64,000 nt of DNA from GCA-2731375 sp964590195. GTDB taxonomy: Bacteria > Pseudomonadota > Alphaproteobacteria > GCA-2731375. This document shows positions 35,016 through 44,316 of the stretch, piece after piece. The stretch covers positions 1 to 64,000 of the forward strand of contig CAZPWJ010000001.1 of NCBI GenBank assembly GCA_964590195.1, in the 5' to 3' direction. The position numbers were made by a program, and so were the translations under genes. Position 1 is the first letter of the stretch, and the number at the start of each line of letters is the position of its first letter. The notes under the pieces were generated by a model, which ran no database searches, had not been told where the DNA came from, and worked only from the letters and a program-made list of their open reading frames with translations.

Positions 35016-36083
35016 ATGGATGCGCGGGTGATCAATGAAGACAAATTGGAAGCGTTCGTGGAGCGTGCCTTTGGCGAACTGTCCGCCGGATACGCCGGGG
35101 TTCTGATCAGCATTGGCCACAAGTTGGGGCTGTTCAAGACCATGGCCGGTGCCGGGCGGATGACCTCGGAACAAGTCGCGGATGCAGCCGGCTGTTCCCA
35201 CCGCTATGTGCAGGAATGGCTGAATATCCAGGCGGCGGGCGGCTATGTCGATTACTACGCCAATGACGGAACCTATCAGTTATCGCCTGAACAGGCCTTG
35301 GTTCTGGCGGACGAGGGCAGCGCCGTTTTCCTACCCAATGCCTGGCAAATCCCGGCCTCCATGTGGTTCGATGAAGAACAGGCGATCGCAGCCATCCGCA
35401 CCGGCGACGGCGTGCCGTGGGGCAGCCACAGCGACCGGCTCTATTGCGGCGTGGCCGCGATTTTCCGCAATGCCTACGTGGCGAACCTGGTCCAGGAATG
35501 GCTGCCGGCCCTGGATGGCGTGGTGGCAAAGCTGCGGGCCGGCGCACGGGTCGCCGATATTGGCTGCGGCCACGGCCACTCAACATTGTTGATGGCCGCG
35601 GCTTTTGAAAATTCAATCTTCCATGGTTTCGAGCCCCATGACGGTTCCCTGAAAATCGCTGAAAGCCTGGCGGAAGACGCAGGGTTGGAAGAGCGGGTCC
35701 TGTTTCAGACGGGCAAGGCCGACGGTTATCCCAGGCTGGGATACGATTTGATCTGTTTCTTCGATTGTCTGCACGACATGGGCGATCCGTTGGCAGCTTT
35801 GAAACATGCCGTCACGGCCATGGCGGACGACGGCACCCTGCTATTGATCGAACCGGCGGCGGAAGACCGGGTCGAGGATAATTTCAACGCCACATCACGG
35901 ATGTACTACGCGGCCTCGACCGTGCTCTGCTGTGCCCACGCGATTTCAGAGCGGGGTCCAGTGGTGCTTGGCGCCCAGGCGGGCCAAAGCCGGCTGCGCT
36001 CCCTCTGCCGCGCGGCTGGGTTGACGCAGTTCAGGGTTGCGGCCCGGACACCGTTCAACATGGTGTTGGAAGTGCGAAAATAA
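35016..36083 (+). CDS. Class I SAM-dependent methyltransferase with N-terminal winged helix
   Basis: A 355-residue methyltransferase resembling Rv2258c-type proteins. The N-terminal 100 or so residues form a winged-helix region (LISIGHKLGLFKTM, then TSEQVADAAGCSHRYVQEWL). The SAM-binding motif I is VADIGCGHGHSTLLMA, followed by a second acidic strand at IFHGFEPHD. The frame is open upstream to 34572, but ATG 35016 has TAAGGAG at the right spacing and a natural start. It is divergent from glxA across 123 bases. The small-molecule acceptor is unknown. Confidence 0.87.
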   Translation: MDARVINEDKLEAFVERAFGELSAGYAGVLISIGHKLGLFKTMAGAGRMTSEQVADAAGCSHRYVQEWLNIQAAGGYVDYYANDGTYQLSPEQALVLADEGSAVFLPNAWQIPASMWFDEEQAIAAIRTGDGVPWGSHSDRLYCGVAAIFRNAYVANLVQEWLPALDGVVAKLRAGARVADIGCGHGHSTLLMAAAFENSIFHGFEPHDGSLKIAESLAEDAGLEERVLFQTGKADGYPRLGYDLICFFDCLHDMGDPLAALKHAVTAMADDGTLLLIEPAAEDRVEDNFNATSRMYYAASTVLCCAHAISERGPVVLGAQAGQSRLRSLCRAAGLTQFRVAARTPFNMVLEVRK

Positions 36084-36098
36084 GGCGGGGATTCCCCA

Positions 36099-36134
36099 AG
36101 ACGGGGCCGCTATCAAAGCCCGGCGGCCCCGTCT
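36099..36134. terminator. Bidirectional terminator-like hairpin
   Basis: AGACGGGGCCGC and GCGGCCCCGTCT form a perfect 12-bp stem with a 12-base loop. It sits between the convergent methyltransferase and acyl-CoA dehydrogenase genes. The right arm overlaps the stop codon of the dehydrogenase. There is no long T-run in either direction, so efficiency is uncertain. Confidence 0.55.
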
Positions 36135-37275
36135 ATTGATCAGTCAGCGCCCGGGAAATGACGATTTTCTGAATATCGTTGGTGCCTTCATAAATGCGGT
36201 AGACACGCACGTCGCGAAGGATCTTGGCGACCGGAAAATCTTCCAGATAGCCGTAACCGCCGAATGTCTGCAATGCGGCGGAAGCGACCTTTTCAGCCAT
36301 GTCCGAGGCGAACAGCTTGGCCATGGAGGCCTCTTTCAGGCTGGGCGCGCCGCTGTCGTGAATTTGTGCGGCATGCAGATACAGGCGCCGCGCCGCCTCG
36401 ATCTGGGTCGCCATGTCGGCCAGGCGAAAGGCCACCGCCTGGTGCTCCATGATCGGCTTGCCGAAGGCTTCCCGCTCTTGCGCATAGGCCAGGGCGGCCT
36501 CGTACGCGGCCCGTGCGCCACCCACCGCCTGAGCCGCGACGCCGATACGGCCCGCCGATAGATTGGCCAGCGCGATGCCCAGGCCCCGGCCTTCCTGGCC
36601 CAACAGATCCGTGGCCGGAACCACCATGTCCTCGAACGCCAGGGCGCAGGTATCGTTGGTCCGGTGGCCCAGCTTGTCCTCTTCCCGCAGTACCTGATAG
36701 CCGGGGTTATCCGTCGGCGTCAGGAAGGTCGAAATACCCCGCTTGCCCGCATCCGGGTCGGTGACAGCGACGATCATGGCAACATCGGCGCGGCGCCCGG
36801 CCGTAATGAAACTCTTGTGGCCGTTCAGAATGAAATTTTCGCCATCCCCCCCCGTACGTTCGGCGCGGGTCAGAATTGACGCTGCATCCGAACCCGTGTG
36901 CGGTTCCGTTAGGGCGATGCAGCCAATGGTCTCGCCGCTGGTCAGGCCCGGAAAAAAGCGCTGCTTCTGCGCCTCGGTGCCATGGTTCCGCAAGGCCGCC
37001 AGAACGGGGGAATTATTCGCCGCCATCAGATTGGCGATGCCGCCGTCGGCGGCCGAGATCTCTTCCATGGCCAAAACGTAAGAGACGAAGTCAGCCCCCG
37101 CGCCGCCCCAATCGGGATCGATGCAGATGCCCATTAGGCCGGCCTGGCCCATTTTGCGCAGCAGTTCCCTGGGCACGCCGGTTTTGTCCCACTGCTTGAT
37201 ATTGGGCAGGATCTCCGCCTCGGCGAAGCGCCGCGCGGTGTCCTGGATCATCCGCTGTTCGTCGTTCAGAAGCAT
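36133..37275 (-). CDS. Acyl-CoA dehydrogenase
   Basis: A 380-residue FAD-dependent acyl-CoA dehydrogenase of the short/branched-chain type. Conserved elements include IALTEPHTGSDAAS, where FAD and substrate bind, and FGKPIMEHQAVAFRLADMA. QTFGGYGYLEDFPVAKILRD is followed by the catalytic glutamate in IYEGTNDIQ. The ATG at 37275 has AAGGA upstream and gives the standard MLLNDEQRMIQD start; longer versions reach into the previous gene. It begins one base after the stop of the DUF427 gene and is probably co-transcribed with it. The acyl chain specificity is not evident. Confidence 0.93.
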   Translation of the reverse strand: MLLNDEQRMIQDTARRFAEAEILPNIKQWDKTGVPRELLRKMGQAGLMGICIDPDWGGAGADFVSYVLAMEEISAADGGIANLMAANNSPVLAALRNHGTEAQKQRFFPGLTSGETIGCIALTEPHTGSDAASILTRAERTGGDGENFILNGHKSFITAGRRADVAMIVAVTDPDAGKRGISTFLTPTDNPGYQVLREEDKLGHRTNDTCALAFEDMVVPATDLLGQEGRGLGIALANLSAGRIGVAAQAVGGARAAYEAALAYAQEREAFGKPIMEHQAVAFRLADMATQIEAARRLYLHAAQIHDSGAPSLKEASMAKLFASDMAEKVASAALQTFGGYGYLEDFPVAKILRDVRVYRIYEGTNDIQKIVISRALTDQ

Positions 37276-37276
37276 G

Positions 37277-37693
37277 CTAATCCTTCCGGACCGCGAAAAT
37301 CTCGTCGTCTCCCTCATACCAATGATCCATGCGGTCCCAATAGAAGGCCACATAATCCTTGATCTCGGCGGTCTCGGGATACGGCGTGAGATAGCCCCAG
37401 ACCGCATTTTCCGCCCGCCGATCGCCCACCTTCACGGTCCAATAGGCCGCATCGCCCTTGAAGGGACAGTGAGTCGAATGGTCCGTGGCGACCAGCAGGT
37501 CCTGGCGCACATCGGCAAGGGGGAAGTAATAGACCGGATCGTGCTTGGTTTCGCAGAGATATTGCGCGCGGCTGGAGTCCGCGACGGTTTCGCCATTGAA
37601 GGCAACGCGAATGCGTTTCGGGCAGGCCTCGAAATGCACATCGTAGTCCGGGTGCTTGCCGTAAAGTGAAGGGCGCTGGGTGCCATCCGTCAT
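37277..37693 (-). CDS. DUF427 domain-containing protein
   Basis: A 138-residue small beta-rich protein of the DUF427 family. Recognisable pieces are FNGETVADSSRAQYLCET, PVYYFPLADVRQDLL, and CPFKGDAAYWTVKVGDR followed by VWGYLTPYPETAEIKDYVAFY. A GGAG ribosome-binding site precedes the ATG. It is first in a two-gene unit with the acyl-CoA dehydrogenase. No biochemical function is established for the family as far as I know. Confidence 0.88.
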   Translation of the reverse strand: MTDGTQRPSLYGKHPDYDVHFEACPKRIRVAFNGETVADSSRAQYLCETKHDPVYYFPLADVRQDLLVATDHSTHCPFKGDAAYWTVKVGDRRAENAVWGYLTPYPETAEIKDYVAFYWDRMDHWYEGDDEIFAVRKD

Positions 37694-37798
37694 GCTTGAT
37701 CTCCTCGCCTGTCATCCTTGGGGCATCATCGCCTTGTTCACCAGGTGGCGCAATGCCATGCTAGTGTCCTGGTATTCAAGGTATGAGGTAACATCACC

Positions 37799-38848
37799 AT
37801 GGCAGGCTTGACCCGCGGCGATCTTAAAGGCAAGGCGCAAACCGTGCTCGGCGTCATCGACCCAAGTCTGCTGGGGCAGACCTTGATGCATGAACATCTG
37901 TTATGGGATATCCGCACCCCTGCCATGCAGGCGAACCCCGACCAGGGGCCGGAGATCAGCCTGTGTAACTGCTGGCAAATGAGCTATGGCAGCCTCAAGG
38001 CGCCCAACAATTATGTCTTCTCTGACCGCGAGATCGCCATCGCCGAGGTTGAACGCATGCGCGCGGCAGGTGGCGAGACCATTGTGGAACTATCAACCGG
38101 CGGCCTGGCGCCCGACCCCGACGGCCTGATGGAGATTGCTCGCGCCACTGGCGCCCATATCATCATGGGTTGCGGACATTATGTTGACGACTACCAGGAC
38201 CCGGCCAACCGGGAGCGCAATATTGACGATTTCGCGGCCGAGATGGTGGCACAGATTTACGAAGGTGCCTGGGGCAGCGAAGCCCGCGCGGGCATCATCG
38301 GTGAAATTGGTTGTCAGTCGCCCTGGACCGAGCTGGAGCGGCGGGTCATGGCCGGCGCCTTGATCGCACAACAGGAAACCGGCGCGGCACTGAACATCCA
38401 TCCCGGCCGCGACCCCGACCAACCGCAAGAGGTCGCGGATTTTATCGCTGCCCAGGGTGGTGATACCTCGCGCCTGATTATCAGTCATGTTGACCGCACG
38501 GTGTTTGATGACGAGCGTCTGTTCCGTCTGGCCGATAGCGGCTGCGTCATTGAGCTGGACCTATTCGGCCAGGAACAATCGTTCTATGGCCTTAACCTGA
38601 AGATCGACCTACCCAATGACGCCGACCGCCTGCGCTGGATCCGCCGCCTGATAGACCGCGGCCATCTGGATCAGGTGGCAATCTCCCACGACATCTGTTA
38701 CCGCAGCCGCCTCAACCGTTTTGGCGGACATGGCTATAGCCATATTTTCGACAACGTTATCCCCCTGATGGGCCGTCGCGGCTTCTCTGAAGCCGAAATC
38801 AACCGCATCATCGTGGAAACGCCGCGCCGCCTACTGACCTTCGTCTAG
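37799..38848 (+). CDS. Phosphotriesterase-family metal-dependent hydrolase
   Basis: A 349-residue TIM-barrel amidohydrolase of the phosphotriesterase/PHP type. All metal ligands are visible: H31 and H33 in LMHEHLLWD, bridging E169 in IIGEIG, H201 in NIHPGRDP, H230 in IISHVDRT, and D298 in AISHDICY. The bridge is a glutamate, as in E. coli PHP, rather than the carbamylated lysine of true organophosphatases. It is therefore more likely a lactonase, esterase or resiniferatoxin-binding-like protein. Its stop codon overlaps that of the convergent enoyl-CoA hydratase by 4 bases. Confidence 0.87.
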   Translation: MAGLTRGDLKGKAQTVLGVIDPSLLGQTLMHEHLLWDIRTPAMQANPDQGPEISLCNCWQMSYGSLKAPNNYVFSDREIAIAEVERMRAAGGETIVELSTGGLAPDPDGLMEIARATGAHIIMGCGHYVDDYQDPANRERNIDDFAAEMVAQIYEGAWGSEARAGIIGEIGCQSPWTELERRVMAGALIAQQETGAALNIHPGRDPDQPQEVADFIAAQGGDTSRLIISHVDRTVFDDERLFRLADSGCVIELDLFGQEQSFYGLNLKIDLPNDADRLRWIRRLIDRGHLDQVAISHDICYRSRLNRFGGHGYSHIFDNVIPLMGRRGFSEAEINRIIVETPRRLLTFV

Positions 38849-39642
38849 CCGCCGGTGAAGTTCGGCTTCCGCTTGTTGGTGAAGGCAGTGACCGCCTCCT
38901 GGTGATCGGACGAGAAGTTTGATTGGGTCTCGACGCTGATGCTCAGGTCCATCATCGAATGGGCCAGTTGGCGCAACGGAATATTCGTCACCTGCTTGGT
39001 CCAGCGAATTGATTTCGAGGCGCCCGAGGCAAGACGTCGGGCCAGGCTGTAGACCTTGTCATCCAGTTCGTCGGCGCTGACCACATGGTTGATCAGGCCA
39101 ATGCGCTCGGCCTCCGTGGCGCTCATCAAGTCACCGGTGAAGAGATATTCCTTGGCCCGGGCAAAACCGACCAGTTGCGGCCAAATAACGGCGCCGCCAT
39201 CTCCGGCGACCAGGCCGGCGTTGACATGGGGATCACCAATCTTGGCGTGATCGGCGGCGATGATGATATCGCAGAACAGCGCGACGGTGGCGCCCAGGCC
39301 GACCGCATGGCCGTTGAGCCGGGCAATGATCGGTTTGTCGCATTCCAGCATGCGGAAAATGATGCGCTTGGCCTCGGGCACGATCTCGTCCCACTGCGCG
39401 GGATCATCAATTTTCTTTTGCATGGCGACAACATTGCCGCCGGCGGAAAACGCCCGCCCGGCCCCGGTCAGGACAACAACATCAACCTCCGGGTCATCAT
39501 GAATATCGCTCCAAATGCGCGACATGGCATTGTGCAAGCCTGGCGTGAAGGCGTTCATGGCATCCGGCACATTGAGCGTAACGGTCATGACGCCATTGTC
39601 TTTTTCAATCAACAGGTCCTGGTAAACACTGTAATCGATCAT
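38845..39642 (-). CDS. Enoyl-CoA hydratase/isomerase family protein
   Basis: A 265-residue crotonase-fold protein. The oxyanion-hole segments are AFSAGGNVVAMQ and AVGLGATVALFCDIIIA. AAVIWPQ-like residues and KEYLFTGDLMSATEAERIGLINHVV follow, giving the usual layout. An AAGGAGG motif lies about 12 bases before the ATG. It is transcribed alone, downstream of no obvious partner. The first catalytic glutamate position of crotonase is not obvious in the usual place, so an isomerase or other crotonase chemistry is possible. Confidence 0.88.
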   Translation of the reverse strand: MIDYSVYQDLLIEKDNGVMTVTLNVPDAMNAFTPGLHNAMSRIWSDIHDDPEVDVVVLTGAGRAFSAGGNVVAMQKKIDDPAQWDEIVPEAKRIIFRMLECDKPIIARLNGHAVGLGATVALFCDIIIAADHAKIGDPHVNAGLVAGDGGAVIWPQLVGFARAKEYLFTGDLMSATEAERIGLINHVVSADELDDKVYSLARRLASGASKSIRWTKQVTNIPLRQLAHSMMDLSISVETQSNFSSDHQEAVTAFTNKRKPNFTGG

Positions 39643-39695
39643 TGTCTTAGTTTCCTCCTTACGTATTTTTTTGTTCGTTCCTGCCCGGAGCTGCC

Positions 39696-40079
39696 CTAGA
39701 GCTTCCGCAACACTGCTTCCAAATCATCGATACCAATTGGTTTCAGCAGCGTCTCTGTCGCGAACCGGGCTGATGCGTCGGCCAGGCGCTGGGCGACGTT
39801 GGCATAATTGGGCGCGAAACCGGTTGCCAGAATGAGCTGGCCGGTAAAGCCCTGCTCGATAAGCCATTGGGTCAATTCCACGCCTTCAATATCCGGCATC
39901 ACAATGTCCATGACGATGGTGGTGGGCTGGAACAGAGTGTAGATCGTCTTGAATTCCTCGCCCGAGACGGCCATTTCAACGGTAAAGTCGAGCTCCTGCG
40001 CGACATTGCGGACAAAGCGGCAAAATGCCGGTTCATCGTCGACGACCAGCAAGCGTTTGCTCGGAATGTCTTCAACCAT
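39696..40079 (-). CDS. Single-domain response regulator (CheY-like)
   Basis: A 127-residue receiver domain with no output domain. The acidic pair is D14 and D15 in LLVVDDEPAF, the phosphoacceptor is D58 in IVMDIVMPD, and the conserved lysine is K113 in LLKPIG. The start at 40079 overlaps the stop of the hybrid kinase by 8 bases. The two are therefore translationally coupled, and the kinase is the obvious phosphodonor. Without a DNA-binding region it must act by protein contact or as a phosphate sink. Confidence 0.88.
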   Translation of the reverse strand: MVEDIPSKRLLVVDDEPAFCRFVRNVAQELDFTVEMAVSGEEFKTIYTLFQPTTIVMDIVMPDIEGVELTQWLIEQGFTGQLILATGFAPNYANVAQRLADASARFATETLLKPIGIDDLEAVLRKL

Positions 40080-43000
40080 TAAGCAATACCCGTTCAACCG
40101 CCAAAGCCAGTTCATTAATGCCGTACGGCTTTGATATGAAGTCTAAGCCAATTTCATCCATTCTGTTAGTCTCAATCGTGCCTTGCGCATAACCCGAGCA
40201 CATCAAAATCATCGCATCGGTATATTTCACCTGCGCCAAATCCGCCAATTCCAACCCTCCAATCGAGCCCGGCAGGACCAGGTCGGTAAACAACAGATCC
40301 AGGTCTGCCTGACTTTCCAGAATTGCCGCGGCGGCCTCGCCATCGCCGGCCTCTAGTACGGTAAAACCAAGGTCCTCCAATACTTCGGTCGCGACATGCC
40401 GCAAATCGGCATCATCCTCCACAACGAGTACGGTTCGCCCTCGGCCGATCTGAGTATCCCGGGCCGGCGTCGTATGTGCGGGCAGCTCCTCCGCATCAGC
40501 CGGCGACGTGCCCAGTGGCGCAGCAAGGGGAAGATACAGCCGCACAATGGTACCAACACCAAGCTGACTTTCCATGCGGACATAACCGCCGGATTGCTTG
40601 ACGAAACCATGCACCATGCTCAGGCCAAGCCCACTGCCCACACCAAATGGTTTGGTGGTGAAAAATGGATCGAACGCTTGCTGCAGATCGGCTTCCGACA
40701 TGCCGGAACCGGAATCACTAACCGAGATAACCCGATATGTTCCTGCTTCGATAGGCGATTCAGGTAGCCCTTCCGCGCCGTCGAGAATTTCAACCGAGGT
40801 TTTCAGATATAATCGGCCGCCGCTGGCCATCGAGTCGCGCGCATTCAACACCAGATTCAGAATGGCATTTTCAAGTTGCTGGGGATCGATCAAAACCAAG
40901 CCGGTGTCGGAATCCAGCACAACTTCCAGGGCAATGTTTTCACTAATCGTACGGCGCAGCAGATCTTCCATGCCGCCGATGATGCCGGCGATATCGCTGG
41001 GGCGCGGCTGCAACGGCTGCCGGCTGGCAAATGCCAATAGACGATGGGTCAATGCGGCAGCCCTCTCGACCGCGTCCAAGGCCTCGCCAAGGTAGTCCGT
41101 ACTCTGATCGTTCATCGGCACACGGCGTTGCAGCAATTCCAAATTGCCTTTCATGATGCCCAGAAGATTATTGAAATCATGCGCGATGCCGCCGGTCAGA
41201 TGGCCGATGGCTTCCATTTTCTGGGCCTGCAGAAGCTGCCCCTCCAGCTTCTTGATTTCGGTAATATCAATTACCGTCGCCTGAATGGCGGCCTTACCCT
41301 GCCACTGGATGGTGCGCCCGGAAGTCATAAACCATATTTGCTCGCCGTCCTTACGGATACCTCTGAACTCGGCGAGTTTTGAAATCTCTTCGCCAGCTGA
41401 CCTTCGCGTGGCGCGGCTTTCCACTCTCCGCGCATCATCGGCATCGGCAAAAGATCCGATTGAGCCGGCTTGCAGAAAATCCTCCGGACTGTCGTAGCCA
41501 AACATCTCGGCAATTGCATCGTTGGCATATAGCGGCACGAGATCACGGTGCACGATAATGCCTTGCAAGGATCCTTCGACAAGGTCTTGGTACCGGGTCT
41601 CGCTTTCATGCAAGGCATCCAGTGCCGCTTCGGCGTCTGTAATATCATGGCCGATCGTGAAGGTGGAACCATCATCCAGACGATGCCGATACATAAGAAA
41701 AGTGACGCCATCCTGGCGACGAATTTTGTGCGGGCCTCGGGACTCGCGATGGGCCGCCAGGCGTTCTTCCAACCAGGCCTCTTCCCGCCCGATCGCATCC
41801 AACACCAGACCCTCATCGACAATATTTTGGATTACCTCCGCGTATGTCGTGCCGATACTGGATTTGATGTCGTACTCGCTCATTTCCGGGAATAATGATC
41901 TATTGGCGTAGATGATCCGATCATCGGGGTCGAAGATCGTGACAACATCAGGAATGCTTTCGAGAACCTTGGATAATCTATCGAGGTCATCCTCGGTCTT
42001 ACGAATTTCCGTGATGTCCTGAGCGATCGAAATCACGCCAATCAATCGGCCACCGTCATCATGTACGGGGATAGAGTTGCTGAGGAATTCATGATCTGGC
42101 TGTAGCGTTGAATGATACGTGTAGTTGCGGATCGGCTGACCGGAGGCAATGACGCGATATGCCTGTTCTTCGGTGATGGCTTTTCTTTCCGAACCAAGCA
42201 CTTCCAGCAAGGTCTTGCCGATGAAGTCTTCCGGCTTCGAGCCAAGTCTGTCCGCGGCGTAACTGTTCATGAAAACGATTTTTCCGTCGCTGCCTCGAAA
42301 CGAGATGCCGGCGGGCATATTCTCAAGGATCGTATGCAGCAAGTTCATTGTCGCCCGCAGCTCATCCTCGCGCTGCTTGCTTTCGGTGATATCCCGGCTG
42401 ATACCACGATAACCACGGAAACGCCCCTGGCCGTCGAATATCGGCGTGCCGCTGGACTGGGTCCACCAGTCACGGCCACCCTGCACCTTGCGCCTGGAAA
42501 CAACGTCCCGAAATGGCTGTTGATTTGCCATTGCCTGGTCCACTTCGGCGAATGCTTCTTGGCTCTCGTAGATGCGGCCCAATTCGACCGAAGTTTTGCC
42601 AATAACCGCATCAACGGTATCGCCGGTCAGCTGATAATATTTGTCCGACAAATAGGTGTATTTCTGATTTTCATCCATCTCCCAGAGCCAATCGGTCGTC
42701 TGCTCCAGGAATGTTTGCATCCAGGTTTCCTGTTGCCCCCGTCCGGCCGCCGGGTGTGAACGGTCGGTGATATCCTCGATAACGGCACTGACGCCGGTAA
42801 TGCTCCCGTCCGCCGCCCGGACCGGCGCATAATTATGCTTGTAGGTGCTTTTAGCGTTTGGATAACGCGTGGGATTTTCGAGCGTGAACCGTCTATCCAG
42901 CACCGGTTCACCCGTCGCGATAACTTGGCGGAGCGCGCCTTCAACACCCGGCGCGATTTCAGGCCAGATGTCGCCGACCGTCCTGCCCAAATGATCCGCC

Positions 43001-43131
43001 ACTGACAGATCGCTTAATCCGGCCAGCCAATCATTGACATCAAGGAACCGCAGATCAACGCCGAAACAGCACAGGCCAATGGCCGCGTTCTTGTAAAAGC
43101 TCCGAGAATCCGGATCGCTTCGCTCCGCCAT
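40072..43131 (-). CDS. Soluble multi-PAS hybrid histidine kinase
   Basis: A 1019-residue sensor kinase. It carries about five PAS/PAC units at residues 10-125, 135-250, 260-375, 385-500 and 510-625. These are followed by a HisKA helix with H651 in GGIAHDFNN and an ATPase domain (N-box LNLVLNARDSM, G-boxes SDSGSGMSE and GVGSGLGLSMV). A C-terminal receiver has D950 as acceptor and K1001. No membrane segment is visible, so it senses a cytoplasmic signal, possibly redox, light or a small ligand through PAS. It overlaps the receiver gene downstream. Confidence 0.92.
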   Translation of the reverse strand: MAERSDPDSRSFYKNAAIGLCCFGVDLRFLDVNDWLAGLSDLSVADHLGRTVGDIWPEIAPGVEGALRQVIATGEPVLDRRFTLENPTRYPNAKSTYKHNYAPVRAADGSITGVSAVIEDITDRSHPAAGRGQQETWMQTFLEQTTDWLWEMDENQKYTYLSDKYYQLTGDTVDAVIGKTSVELGRIYESQEAFAEVDQAMANQQPFRDVVSRRKVQGGRDWWTQSSGTPIFDGQGRFRGYRGISRDITESKQREDELRATMNLLHTILENMPAGISFRGSDGKIVFMNSYAADRLGSKPEDFIGKTLLEVLGSERKAITEEQAYRVIASGQPIRNYTYHSTLQPDHEFLSNSIPVHDDGGRLIGVISIAQDITEIRKTEDDLDRLSKVLESIPDVVTIFDPDDRIIYANRSLFPEMSEYDIKSSIGTTYAEVIQNIVDEGLVLDAIGREEAWLEERLAAHRESRGPHKIRRQDGVTFLMYRHRLDDGSTFTIGHDITDAEAALDALHESETRYQDLVEGSLQGIIVHRDLVPLYANDAIAEMFGYDSPEDFLQAGSIGSFADADDARRVESRATRRSAGEEISKLAEFRGIRKDGEQIWFMTSGRTIQWQGKAAIQATVIDITEIKKLEGQLLQAQKMEAIGHLTGGIAHDFNNLLGIMKGNLELLQRRVPMNDQSTDYLGEALDAVERAAALTHRLLAFASRQPLQPRPSDIAGIIGGMEDLLRRTISENIALEVVLDSDTGLVLIDPQQLENAILNLVLNARDSMASGGRLYLKTSVEILDGAEGLPESPIEAGTYRVISVSDSGSGMSEADLQQAFDPFFTTKPFGVGSGLGLSMVHGFVKQSGGYVRMESQLGVGTIVRLYLPLAAPLGTSPADAEELPAHTTPARDTQIGRGRTVLVVEDDADLRHVATEVLEDLGFTVLEAGDGEAAAAILESQADLDLLFTDLVLPGSIGGLELADLAQVKYTDAMILMCSGYAQGTIETNRMDEIGLDFISKPYGINELALAVERVLLNG

Positions 43132-43176
43132 TGACGATAGCCCCGCTTACATTGATCGAACCATAGGATCCACCCC

Positions 43177-44262
43177 TTACTGTCCAATCGCTGCGACGGT
43201 TTTGGCGATCAGCGGGTCCAAGGCCGCGCCGTCCAGCCAGCGGGCCACCAGCACCAGATCATGGGCCGGTTCGACCAGGATCGTGTTACCGCCGGCGCCG
43301 ACAGCCGCCACCGCCCCGGCGGAGGCGCTGGGATAACGGGCCCGGTCCGTGTTTAGCCACCACATATAACCGTACTCGGGATTGATGGCGCAGGGCGTCA
43401 GCATCGCCTTGATCCAGGCTTCCGACAGCAGCTGCCGGCCGTCCCAGGCGCCCCTTTGCAAAATCAATTGCCCCAGCTTGGCTTGATCCAGCGCGCCGAT
43501 CCACAAACCGCCGCCCCAGTGCGATCCGCCCGGCACCGAAGGCATCTCGACCCCATCAATGGTCACAAGGGCATTGCGGTAGGCGTTCCAGGACCAATCA
43601 TTCGAGGCCCCGATGGGTTCCATGATGCGTTCCCGCAGGACATCCGCCAAAGGCCGGCGGAACAAGTGCAACAGCGACAGGCTCAAGCGGTTGACCCGGA
43701 CATCGTTATATTCCCAGTGACTGCCCGGCGCGCCCAGATCCCGATGCTGGCCCTTGCGGGAATTATCCGGCTCCGGTCCGAGCTGCCTGTTGCGGTCGAT
43801 CAGGTCCGGCTTGGAAAACAACGTGCCTTCCCATTCCGAGGTCTGTTGCAGCAGATGCAGCCAGGTAATGTCCCGGTTCTGGGCAGAGGTAAAATGATCG
43901 TCCAGCGACGTCTCGGCCACCCGGTCGTTGACATCGCCGATCAGACCGTCCGCTAGCGCCAATCCGGTCAGGATGGCGAGATAACTTTTCGCCACTGAAA
44001 AGGTCATGTCCGCGCGCATGACGTCACCCCAGGTGGCAGCCACCTGGCCTTGGCGCAGGATCACTCCGGCCGGTCCGCCCCGCGGCGTGGTCGGGCCCAG
44101 GATCTCGTTCCAGGGCGGTGGTTCGAACTCGCCCTTGCCCAGTTGATCGTCAATGTTACGGGACCAATTGATTTCATTGGCAAGGGCGAAGGCCACCGCG
44201 TCGGACAAACGGGATGGCGCGAAACCGGCGCGCTGCGGTTCAATATCTATTGTTTCCAACAT
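43177..44262 (-). CDS. Serine hydrolase (beta-lactamase/class C-like)
   Basis: A 361-residue penicillin-binding-protein-like serine hydrolase. The nucleophile motif SxxK is S89-V-A-K92 in MTFSVAKSYLAI, and a YxN-type motif lies in WEYNDVRVN. SHWGGGLWIGALDQAKLGQL and the C-terminal GAGGNTILVEPAHDLVLV complete the family pattern. There is no signal peptide. The frame runs open back to 45096, but only as the antisense of HMG-CoA lyase; the ATG at 44262 matches the true N-terminus. It is probably an esterase, and drug resistance should not be assumed. Confidence 0.87.
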   Translation of the reverse strand: MLETIDIEPQRAGFAPSRLSDAVAFALANEINWSRNIDDQLGKGEFEPPPWNEILGPTTPRGGPAGVILRQGQVAATWGDVMRADMTFSVAKSYLAILTGLALADGLIGDVNDRVAETSLDDHFTSAQNRDITWLHLLQQTSEWEGTLFSKPDLIDRNRQLGPEPDNSRKGQHRDLGAPGSHWEYNDVRVNRLSLSLLHLFRRPLADVLRERIMEPIGASNDWSWNAYRNALVTIDGVEMPSVPGGSHWGGGLWIGALDQAKLGQLILQRGAWDGRQLLSEAWIKAMLTPCAINPEYGYMWWLNTDRARYPSASAGAVAAVGAGGNTILVEPAHDLVLVARWLDGAALDPLIAKTVAAIGQ

Positions 44263-44316
44263 CGGCGCAGTGTAGCACGACTGAACAAAGTTCAGGTTAA
44301 TTGTAAGGAGGCGCTT

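Noticed and set aside
43177..44262. Antibiotic-resistance beta-lactamase
   Set aside because: No signal peptide and typical esterase-like family features; the SxxK motif alone does not indicate resistance.
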